Part shown: piece after piece, positions 1-6,317 of the stretch | Numbering within the stretch: position 1 is the first letter of the stretch | Layout of the letters: the number at the start of each line of letters is the position of its first letter | From: an uncultured Mediterranea sp. | GTDB taxonomy: Bacteria; Bacteroidota; Bacteroidia; Bacteroidales; Bacteroidaceae | NCBI GenBank assembly: GCA_946007445.1 | Contig: CAMGAL010000015.1 | Coordinates: 1-16,012, forward strand | Length of the DNA stretch: 16,012 nucleotides | Reading direction: 5' to 3' | Notes under the pieces: model-generated | Database searches by the model: none | What the model saw: the letters and a program-made list of their open reading frames with translations, nothing else | What the model was told of the DNA's origin: nothing | Made by a program: the position numbers and the translations under genes

Positions 1-83
1 GGATAGACCCCGACTACACGGGTGGCACCCGCTTCTGCTTCACCCATCCCCTGCCTGAGGGGAGAAAGGAGGAGACCGTATGA
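1..83 (+). CDS. Sensor histidine kinase, C-terminal end only (partial)
   Basis: Only the last 26 codons lie in the window; the first full codon is at base 3 and the TGA stop is at 81-83. The tail contains GGTRFCF, which fits the final GGT-x-F-x-F strand of a HATPase_c domain in Bacteroidales sensor kinases, where it closes the ATP-binding fold. After it comes a short charged extension ending in EETV. The stop overlaps the ATG of the next gene as ATGA, so the two are probably translationally coupled. The family call rests on this short motif plus the neighbouring kinase; the sensor type and any signal cannot be judged from what is visible. Confidence 0.65.
   Translation, partial: IDPDYTGGTRFCFTHPLPEGRKEETV
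48..62 (+). repeat. Short C-run/G-run hairpin in the 3' end of the first kinase gene
   Basis: CCCCT at 48-52 and AGGGG at 58-62 form a perfect five-base stem with a five-base loop. It encodes part of the tail that follows the last conserved HATPase strand and lies just before the ribosome binding site of the next gene, so it could affect coupling; this is inference. Confidence 0.4.
66..72 (+). promoter_or_regulatory. Shine-Dalgarno-like site for the second kinase
   Basis: AAGGAGG lies seven bases before the ATG at 80. Strong Shine-Dalgarno sequences are not the rule in Bacteroidota, so this one supports the chosen start, and with the ATGA overlap it supports coupled translation of the two kinase genes. 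Confidence 0.6.
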
Positions 84-2041
84 GACTGCTACAGAACCTG
101 GCCGTCATCCTGTCTCTGCTCTGCCTGACAGGCCTCTGCACCCCCCTACAAGCCCAACAGACGGCCGACAGCCTGCGACACATGGCTGAACGACTGCCCC
201 ACAACTCCGAGCGACTGAACCTACTCTTAGAAGTAGCCCGCCTGACACAGGTCACCCCCGAAGGTATCAACGATGCAAGCGCTCTCTACCACGAGGCCGA
301 CCTCCAGCAGAACGACTCCATGCGCTGCACCGGTGCCGCCTACATCACCAACCACTACTATGTTTTCGGCAACAATGAGATAGACAGCATCCGCAAGTGG
401 ACCGAGATTGCCCTGCCCTGCGCCAAGCGGGTCGCCCACTGGACTCCCTATTTCGAGGTGCAGAAGACACTGATTAGCGCCTACATCTACGCCGAACGCT
501 ACGAGTATGCCCTCGACGAGGCACGGAAGATGGAGCAGGAGGCACAGAAGATTGACAACGTTGAAGGCCTGATCAACGCCTACCTCTGCCAGGGAATGGC
601 CTACCAAGGCAGCAATCAGTGGCGCGAAGCCATGCAGAGCTACCAGAAAGGCTACCACCTACCTTCCCAGCGGGTCTCCCCCGTCCTGCGGATGAACCTG
701 ACGCTGCAAATCCTGACAATGCTCCTCGAAAACGGCCACTACACGGAAATGAGACCCTACATCGACGAGGTGAGGAATTCTATCGAACGCATTATCGAAG
801 TCCGTCCTCAACTCAAGGAAGCCTTCAATGACTTCAACTTCCTGCTGGAAGGATTTTCAGCCTACTACTGCCTCAGCACCAACCAAACGAACAAAGCCGA
901 GAAGCACATCCGCACCATGGAGCAGCGGCTGGCCACACTGAGCAATCCCTCCTACCGCAAGCTCTATGTGGATGCAGTGACCTATCACCTCCTGCAACGG
1001 GCGGAGTACGACCAGGCACTGGCCCTCAACGACACATCGCGCGTGATTTGCGAGACACTCCATTTGCCCATCAGCGATCTGTTGAAGCTGTCGGAGCAGC
1101 GGGCCGACATCTACTATGCCATGGGCCGATACGACGAGGCCTTGAAGTGCTACTGCACGACCGATGCCAAGCGCGACTCGTTGAGTCAGGTCATCTCCGA
1201 CCGCCAGATGGAGGAGATCAAGGAGATGTATCAGCTGGACAAGCTGGAGTATGAACAGAACCGACTGGCCAACCGCAACCGGCTGTTCATCGTGATACTC
1301 ATCTCCATCCTGCTGCTCTGCACCGGCTATTTGTTCCTGCGTCTGCGCCACATCCACCGCTCGCTGCGCCACTCCGCCCTTCTGAGCCGGGGAGCCGTCA
1401 TCCTGACTGAACGGGCCAACGAGGAGAAGCGCCGCTTCCTGGCTACCATGAGCCACGCCATTCGCGTGCCGCTGAACAGTGTGGTGGGCTTCTCTCAGAT
1501 TCTGGCTCTGGAGGAGGAGTTGACCGATGCCGAGCGTCAAGAGTACGGCGACATTGTCCACACGAACACGGAGAAGCTGATGTTTCTCGTCAACAGTGTG
1601 CTCGACCTCTCGCGACTCGAAGCCGGCATGACCAAGTGGCAAATGTCCGACTACGACCTCCTCCTGCTCTGTCACGATGCCATCGGCAGTGCGCGGATGC
1701 AGAACCCGCAGTTGCACATCACCTTCCAAGCCAATGCCGAGCAGCACCCCTTCCATACCGACACCACGCGCATGATGCAGCTCCTTGTCAGCCTGTTGGC
1801 AGGTACCGTCACCTCGCCCAAGGAGGAGCGGGAGGTGCACTTCACCCTCTGCCTGCAAGGGGAGAAGGCCGAAGGCACCGTATCGGGTAGCCCCCTGGCC
1901 GATGTACGATACTGCAGCCAAGAGACCGACCTGCGCCACAGCATCAACCGCCTGACGCTGGAGTATTTTGGCGGCTCGTACCAAGTGGACGAAGAACAAC
2001 AGACCATCCGTTTTGAATTAAGAATTAAGAATGAAGAATAA
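80..2041 (+). CDS. TPR-containing sensor histidine kinase with degenerate ATP-binding domain
   Basis: This 653-residue protein has a signal peptide (about 1-25, ending near LQAQ), a periplasmic region with TPR-like helical repeats (for example around 130-190 and 330-365), a coiled linker, one membrane segment at about 401-421, and a HisKA dimerisation domain at about 447-515. The H-box reads MSHAIRVPLN, with the phospho-acceptor candidate at His459 but the usual Glu after it replaced by Ala. The following HATPase_c region is short and eroded: the N-box area (about 560-576) reads SLLAGT where NLLxNA is usual, the DxGxG motif is replaced by VSGSP (601-605), and the GLGL box and ATP lid are missing. 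A GG-containing strand near the C-terminus is all that resembles the normal end. Autokinase activity is therefore doubtful; it could still accept phosphate from the upstream kinase or act as a dimer partner. The last residues are encoded by a heptamer repeat. Confidence 0.85.
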   Translation: MRLLQNLAVILSLLCLTGLCTPLQAQQTADSLRHMAERLPHNSERLNLLLEVARLTQVTPEGINDASALYHEADLQQNDSMRCTGAAYITNHYYVFGNNEIDSIRKWTEIALPCAKRVAHWTPYFEVQKTLISAYIYAERYEYALDEARKMEQEAQKIDNVEGLINAYLCQGMAYQGSNQWREAMQSYQKGYHLPSQRVSPVLRMNLTLQILTMLLENGHYTEMRPYIDEVRNSIERIIEVRPQLKEAFNDFNFLLEGFSAYYCLSTNQTNKAEKHIRTMEQRLATLSNPSYRKLYVDAVTYHLLQRAEYDQALALNDTSRVICETLHLPISDLLKLSEQRADIYYAMGRYDEALKCYCTTDAKRDSLSQVISDRQMEEIKEMYQLDKLEYEQNRLANRNRLFIVILISILLLCTGYLFLRLRHIHRSLRHSALLSRGAVILTERANEEKRRFLATMSHAIRVPLNSVVGFSQILALEEELTDAERQEYGDIVHTNTEKLMFLVNSVLDLSRLEAGMTKWQMSDYDLLLLCHDAIGSARMQNPQLHITFQANAEQHPFHTDTTRMMQLLVSLLAGTVTSPKEEREVHFTLCLQGEKAEGTVSGSPLADVRYCSQETDLRHSINRLTLEYFGGSYQVDEEQQTIRFELRIKNEE

Positions 2042-2074
2042 AACTCATTAACTCAAAAACTTATAAACTCACAA
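2015..2074 (+). repeat. Back-to-back tandem repeats: four heptamers then four octamers
   Basis: Bases 2015-2042 are four units of the pattern GAATTAA (GAATTAA twice, then GAATGAA and GAATAAA). Bases 2043-2074 are four units of an eight-base pattern starting ACT (ACTCATTA, ACTCAAAA, ACTTATAA, ACTCACAA). The first array encodes the last residues and the TAA stop of the kinase; the second fills the gap and ends on the A of the metY ATG. Both are AT-rich in a GC-rich setting. Confidence 0.8.
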
Positions 2075-3354
2075 TGAATCCATTGAAACCCGAAAGCCTC
2101 TGCGTACAAGCAGGATGGGCACCCAAGAAAGGGGAGCCGCGCGTGCTCCCCATCTACCAAAGCACTACCTTCAAATACGAAACCAGCGAACAGATGGCCC
2201 GCCTCTTCGACCTGGAGGATAACGGCTACTTCTATACCCGTCTGCAGAACCCCACCAACGATGCCGTGGCCAGCAAGATTGCCGCCCTCGAAGGGGGTGT
2301 GGGTGCCATGCTGACCTCCAGCGGACAGGCCGCCAACTTCTATGCCGTGTTCAACATCTGTCAGGCCGGCGACCACTTTGTCTGCTCGTCGGCCATCTAT
2401 GGCGGTACGTTCAACCTCTTCGGCGTGACGATGAAGAAGTTGGGCATCGACGTCACTTTCGTCAGCCCCGACGCTTCGGAGGAGGAGATTGGTGCTGCCT
2501 TCCGTCCCAACACCAAGTGCCTCTTCGGCGAGACCATCTCCAACCCCTCGCTCGAAGTGCTCGACATCGAGAAGTTTGCCCGCATTGCCCATAGCCACGG
2601 CGTGCCTCTCATTGTGGACAACACCTTCCCCACCCCCATCAACTGCCGTCCCTTCGAGTGGGGAGCCGACATCGTGACCCACTCCACCACCAAGTACATG
2701 GATGGCCATGCCACCAGCGTGGGAGGTGCCATCGTGGATAGCGGCCACTTCGACTGGGAGGCCCATGCCGACAAGTTCCCCGGCCTCTGCACGCCCGACG
2801 AGTCGTACCATGGCCTCACCTACACGAAAGCCTTCGGCAAGATGGCCTACATGACCAAGGCCACCGCCCAGCTGATGCGCGATCTGGGCAGCATCCAGAG
2901 CCCGCAGAACGCCTTCCTCCTCAATCTGGGTCTGGAGACCCTCCACCTGCGTATGCCCCAGCACTGCCGCAACGCCCAACGCGTGGCCGAGTTCCTGCAG
3001 CAGGACGAGCGCGTGGCCTGGGTGAACTACTGCGGACTGCCCGACAACAAGTACTATCCGCTGGCACAGAAGTATATGCCCAAGGGCTCGTGCGGCGTCA
3101 TCTCCTTCGGTCTGAAGGGCGGACGCGACGTCTCCATCCGCTTCATGGATGCCCTGCAGATGATAGCCATCGTCACCCATGTGGCCGATGCCCGCTCCTG
3201 CGTGCTCCATCCTGCCAGCCATACCCACCGCCAGCTCTCCGACGAGCAGCTTATCGAGGCCGGCGTTCGTCCCGACCTCATCCGCCTCTCGGTGGGCATC
3301 GAGAATGCCGACGACATCATTGCCGACATCTGCCAAGCACTCAACCAAGCGTAA
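2074..3354 (+). CDS. metY: O-acetylhomoserine aminocarboxypropyltransferase (sulfhydrylase)
   Basis: A PLP enzyme of the Cys/Met metabolism family, 426 residues, the usual size for MetY. It joins O-acetylhomoserine with sulfide to give homocysteine, the direct sulfhydrylation route to methionine, in the cytoplasm. Visible marks are the N-terminal QSTTFKYET block, the YTRLQNPT motif, the SSGQAA loop that holds the cofactor phosphate, DNTFPTP with the Asp that contacts the pyridine nitrogen, and THSTTKYMDGH, in which Lys207 should be the Schiff-base lysine. The C-terminal HPASHTHRQL and LSVGIE segments are typical. Family length and the extended middle section favour MetY over MetB or MetC, though cystathionine gamma-synthase cannot be fully excluded. 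prmA starts three bases after the stop, so the two probably share a transcript. No SAM or other riboswitch fits in the 32-base gap upstream. Confidence 0.92.
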   Translation: MNPLKPESLCVQAGWAPKKGEPRVLPIYQSTTFKYETSEQMARLFDLEDNGYFYTRLQNPTNDAVASKIAALEGGVGAMLTSSGQAANFYAVFNICQAGDHFVCSSAIYGGTFNLFGVTMKKLGIDVTFVSPDASEEEIGAAFRPNTKCLFGETISNPSLEVLDIEKFARIAHSHGVPLIVDNTFPTPINCRPFEWGADIVTHSTTKYMDGHATSVGGAIVDSGHFDWEAHADKFPGLCTPDESYHGLTYTKAFGKMAYMTKATAQLMRDLGSIQSPQNAFLLNLGLETLHLRMPQHCRNAQRVAEFLQQDERVAWVNYCGLPDNKYYPLAQKYMPKGSCGVISFGLKGGRDVSIRFMDALQMIAIVTHVADARSCVLHPASHTHRQLSDEQLIEAGVRPDLIRLSVGIENADDIIADICQALNQA

Positions 3355-3357
3355 TCC

Positions 3358-4200
3358 ATGAAGTATTTAGAATTCATTTTCCATACCCAGCCTGCTACGG
3401 AGGCCGCACACGACGTGCTGGCCGCCGTACTGGGTGAGGTGGGCTTCGAGAGCTTCGTCGAGCAAGAAGAGGCTCTGGCTGCCTACATACAGACTGCTCT
3501 CTACGAGGAGTCGGCCCTGCAGAGCGCTTTGGCCGAGTTCCCTCTGCCCGATACAGAGATTACCTACACCTGCACCGAGGCCGAAGACAAGGACTGGAAC
3601 GAGGAGTGGGAGAAGAACTTCTTCCAGCCCATCGTCATCGGCGACCGATGCGTCGTCCACAGCACCTTCCATACCGATGTGCCTGCGGCCGAATACGACA
3701 TCCTCATCAATCCCCAGATGGCCTTCGGCACCGGCCATCACGAGACCACCAGCCTGGTCATGGGCGAACTCCTGGAGGCTCCGCTGGCCGGCCGGGCTGT
3801 GCTCGACATGGGGTGCGGCACCTCCATCCTGGCCATCCTCAGCCGGATGCGTGGAGCCCGACACTGCACCGCCATCGACATCGACGAGTGGTGCGTGCGC
3901 AATTCGCTGGAGAACATCGCCCTCAATGGGGTGGATGGCATCGAGGTCTTTCAAGGCGATGCCTCCTCGCTCTCCGACAAAGGTCCCTTCGACTGGGTGA
4001 TAGCCAACATCAACCGCAACATCCTGCTGGCCGACATGCAGCACTATGTGGCTCGGATGGCTCCTCAGGGGCACCTCCTCATCAGCGGATTCTACACCGA
4101 CGACATCCCACTGCTCCAGGCCGAAGCCGAGCGCCTGGGCCTCCGCGTGGTGCATCATCGCGAGAAGAACCGCTGGGCCTGCCTGTTGTTTCATCTCTAA
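3358..4200 (+). CDS. prmA: Ribosomal protein L11 methyltransferase
   Basis: A SAM-dependent class I methyltransferase of 280 residues, within the usual PrmA range. PrmA trimethylates ribosomal protein L11 in the cytoplasm. The N-terminal 100 or so residues form the substrate-recognition domain, with DWNEEWEKNF as the conserved end of that part. The catalytic domain shows NPQMAFGTGHHETT from residue 118, a PrmA hallmark, motif I as DMGCGTSILAI (150-160), an acidic end of strand 2 (AIDIDEW), and ANINRNILL with Asn217, the position of the family's NI/NP motif. All expected residues are present. It sits three bases behind metY and 14 before the helix-hairpin-helix gene. The start is fixed by the stop just upstream and the fit to family length. 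Confidence 0.92.
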   Translation: MKYLEFIFHTQPATEAAHDVLAAVLGEVGFESFVEQEEALAAYIQTALYEESALQSALAEFPLPDTEITYTCTEAEDKDWNEEWEKNFFQPIVIGDRCVVHSTFHTDVPAAEYDILINPQMAFGTGHHETTSLVMGELLEAPLAGRAVLDMGCGTSILAILSRMRGARHCTAIDIDEWCVRNSLENIALNGVDGIEVFQGDASSLSDKGPFDWVIANINRNILLADMQHYVARMAPQGHLLISGFYTDDIPLLQAEAERLGLRVVHHREKNRWACLLFHL

Positions 4201-4214
4201 ACCGTTTATCCTCC

Positions 4215-6218
4215 ATGTCCTTCGTCAGATATTCTCTCCTCTGGTTGCTGCTCTTCAGTGGTTTCATCCCCTCCATGCTGGCTCAGGAAGCACCCCTCTC
4301 TCTCTGGCTGGAGGAGGCTGCCGAAGAGTGGTCGGGAGAGGAGGCGGAGGGACACGATGCCGAGTGGGAGGCACTCTCCTACCTGCGCGAGCATCCCATC
4401 CCGCTGAACACGGCCACCTGGACACAGCTCAAGCAGTTCCCCTTTCTCTCCGACTATCAGATTGACGCCCTGCTGGAGTATGTGGGTGAACACGGCCCCA
4501 TGCAGACCCTCGGCGAGCTGCAGCTGGTGAGAGGCATGGACTGGAGCACCATCCGCACCCTTCGCCCCTACGTCACTGTCGGCGAGCCCTCCCCACACCC
4601 CTCCCGTCCATCGGGGCGGGGCAAGCAAGAGCTGGAGGCCAGGCTCGACCTCCCCTTCTACACCCGTCGGGGCTATGAGAAGTGGTTCTGGGGCCCCAAG
4701 CTGTATCAGTCGTTGCGCGGGCGGTTCAGCCCCACTTCGCAGTTGCTCATAGGCGTGGCTGCCGAGAAGGATGCCGGCGAACCTTGGGGAGCGGAGTACA
4801 ACCGCTGGGGCTACGACCACTATGCCGCCTTTGTCCAAGGGCAGGGCAGGGGAGTGGTCGAGCAGTGGACCGTGGGCTGCTATCGCGCCTCCTTTGGCGA
4901 AGGGTTGGTGATGGGCAACAGTTTCCTCAGTGGCAAGTCCTTCTCGCTGACCACCGCCACCTACCAGCCACAAGGCATCCGTCCGTTTGCCTCGAACGAC
5001 GAGGTCCACTACCTGCAAGGGGGCGCCGTCACCCTCCGTCCGGCCCCTGGCTGGCAGCTCACGGCGCTGGCTTCCTACAGACGGCGCGATGCTATTGTCG
5101 AGGAGGGAGCCATCACCTCCATCCTGCAGACAGGCCTTCACCGCACCACCACAGAGGCTGACCGCAAGGACACGGCAGCCATGTATGTGGGTGGCATTCA
5201 CCTGGGCCACCGCACCCTGCACACCCACTGGGGCGTCACGGCCATAGGCTACGGCTTCGACCGCCCCTACCAACCCTCCCGCAGCGGTTATGCCTTCTAC
5301 CGCCTGCATGGCCGGCGTTTCTACAACGTGGGTGCCGACTACGGCTTCCGCTACAAGGGCCTCGTCTGGAGTGGCGAGGTGGCGCGGGGGACGCGCGGCT
5401 GGGGCATCGTCAACAAGCTGAACTACCAATTGGCAGGGCGCGCCCGCCTGCTCCTGCTGCATCGCTACTACTCCCACGACTATTGGGCCTACTTTGCCCA
5501 GTCGTTTGCCGAAGGGTCGTCGCCGCAGAACGAGGATGGCTGGTACCTCGCCGCAGAGCTTCCCCTCAGCAGCCGCTGGCAGCTCTTTGCCTCGGCCGAC
5601 TGGTTCCACTTCCCCTGGTGGCGCTATGGCATCAGCGCTCCGTCGCGAGGCATCGACCTCCGCACCCAGGCCACTTACCGCCCGGCGGACTCACCCGCCA
5701 CGTTCAGCCTCAGCTACCGCTACAAGCAGGGCAAACGCGATGTGGCCGGCACCAAGGGACAGGAGATTACCCCTGTGCGCCACCATCGCCTTCGTGCACG
5801 AGGCCAGTGGCAGTCAGGCGGATGGACCCTGCGCACCACGGCCGACTACAACCACTACCACCACCTTCAGTTGCCCGCCACGCAGGGCTATCAGCTGACG
5901 CAACTCTTCAGCTACGCCTCTCCCCGGAGGACGTGGTCGGTGGCCTGTCAGGGCACCTGGTTCCATACCGACGACTACTACAGCCGCGTGTTTGTCAGCG
6001 AGCCGGGCCTGCTCCACACCTTCTATCAGCCCTCCTTCTCCGGCCATGGCCTCCGCGGCACCCTGCGCCTCAGTGCCCAGCCCTTCTCCTTCCTCACTCT
6101 GCTGCTCAAGTTGGGGCATACCCGCTACTTCGACCGCAACTCCATCGGATCAGGCTACGACCTGATAGAGGGCTCGCGCAAGACCGATCTGCAGATGCAA
6201 GCCCGCTTGCGATTCTGA
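4215..6218 (+). CDS. Secreted helix-hairpin-helix protein with beta-barrel-like body
   Basis: The protein has 667 residues. A signal peptide (1-23, cut near MLA|QE) sends it out of the cytoplasm. Residues about 64-120 look like tandem helix-hairpin-helix units related to ComEA (PLNTATWTQL, FLSDYQIDALLEYV, TLGELQLVRGM). A Pro-rich linker at about 125-136 follows. The remaining 530 residues are rich in Tyr, Trp, Gly and Arg with alternating strand patterns and no long hydrophobic helix, and the chain ends in ARLRF; together these suggest an outer-membrane beta barrel. I recognise the architecture as a widespread Bacteroidota 'helix-hairpin-helix domain-containing protein' of unproven role. A part in DNA binding at the cell surface is possible by analogy with ComEA but not shown. 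The open frame runs on upstream through prmA; the ATG at 4215 is chosen because it begins the signal peptide and follows the prmA stop. Confidence 0.8.
   Translation: MSFVRYSLLWLLLFSGFIPSMLAQEAPLSLWLEEAAEEWSGEEAEGHDAEWEALSYLREHPIPLNTATWTQLKQFPFLSDYQIDALLEYVGEHGPMQTLGELQLVRGMDWSTIRTLRPYVTVGEPSPHPSRPSGRGKQELEARLDLPFYTRRGYEKWFWGPKLYQSLRGRFSPTSQLLIGVAAEKDAGEPWGAEYNRWGYDHYAAFVQGQGRGVVEQWTVGCYRASFGEGLVMGNSFLSGKSFSLTTATYQPQGIRPFASNDEVHYLQGGAVTLRPAPGWQLTALASYRRRDAIVEEGAITSILQTGLHRTTTEADRKDTAAMYVGGIHLGHRTLHTHWGVTAIGYGFDRPYQPSRSGYAFYRLHGRRFYNVGADYGFRYKGLVWSGEVARGTRGWGIVNKLNYQLAGRARLLLLHRYYSHDYWAYFAQSFAEGSSPQNEDGWYLAAELPLSSRWQLFASADWFHFPWWRYGISAPSRGIDLRTQATYRPADSPATFSLSYRYKQGKRDVAGTKGQEITPVRHHRLRARGQWQSGGWTLRTTADYNHYHHLQLPATQGYQLTQLFSYASPRRTWSVACQGTWFHTDDYYSRVFVSEPGLLHTFYQPSFSGHGLRGTLRLSAQPFSFLTLLLKLGHTRYFDRNSIGSGYDLIEGSRKTDLQMQARLRF
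4598..4621 (+). repeat. Small GC-rich hairpin inside the linker of the HhH-barrel gene
   Basis: The left arm CCCCTCCCG and the right arm CGGGGCGGGG pair almost fully around a five-base loop. The segment falls in frame exactly where the HhH part meets the barrel and encodes a Pro/Ser/Gly/Arg linker. A similar C-run/G-run hairpin occurs at the end of the first kinase (48-62). Confidence 0.5.
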
Positions 6219-6250
6219 AAAACCACCCTCCTTATTTGAAAACATTCTAA

Positions 6251-6286
6251 ATTGCTTGGAGGTATGGGAGGCAATGCGTATCTTCG
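6251..6286 (+). promoter_or_regulatory. Possible feo promoter overlapped by an inverted repeat
   Basis: In the 99-base gap before feoAB, CTTG (6255-6258) and TATCTTCG (6279-6286) are 20 bases apart and resemble the Bacteroidota -33 (TTTG) and -7 (TAnnTTTG) boxes with one mismatch each. The arms ATTGC (6251-6255) and GCAAT (6271-6275) form a perfect inverted repeat spaced by 15 bases that covers the -33 box and the spacer. That layout would suit a repressor responding to iron, but the arms are short and do not match the classical Fur box. Confidence 0.35.
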
Positions 6287-6303
6287 CTGCCGAATATGAA
6301 TAT

Positions 6304-6309
6304 GGAGGA
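6304..6309 (+). promoter_or_regulatory. Shine-Dalgarno-like site of feoAB
   Basis: GGAGGA ends eight bases before the ATG at 6318. An in-frame TGA at 6297-6299 means 6318 is the first possible ATG, so the start is well fixed. Confidence 0.55.
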
Positions 6310-6317
6310 ATGACAGT

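Noticed and set aside
2042..2073. SAM or other riboswitch before metY
   Set aside because: The gap is 32 bases of octamer repeat, far too short for a riboswitch, and no conserved fold is visible in the kinase 3' end.
3606..4214. Open frame continuous with the HhH-barrel gene, running upstream across prmA
   Set aside because: It lies in another frame over a well-conserved prmA and codes an Arg/His/Pro-rich sequence typical of an out-of-frame reading in GC-rich DNA; the signal peptide at 4215 marks the true start.
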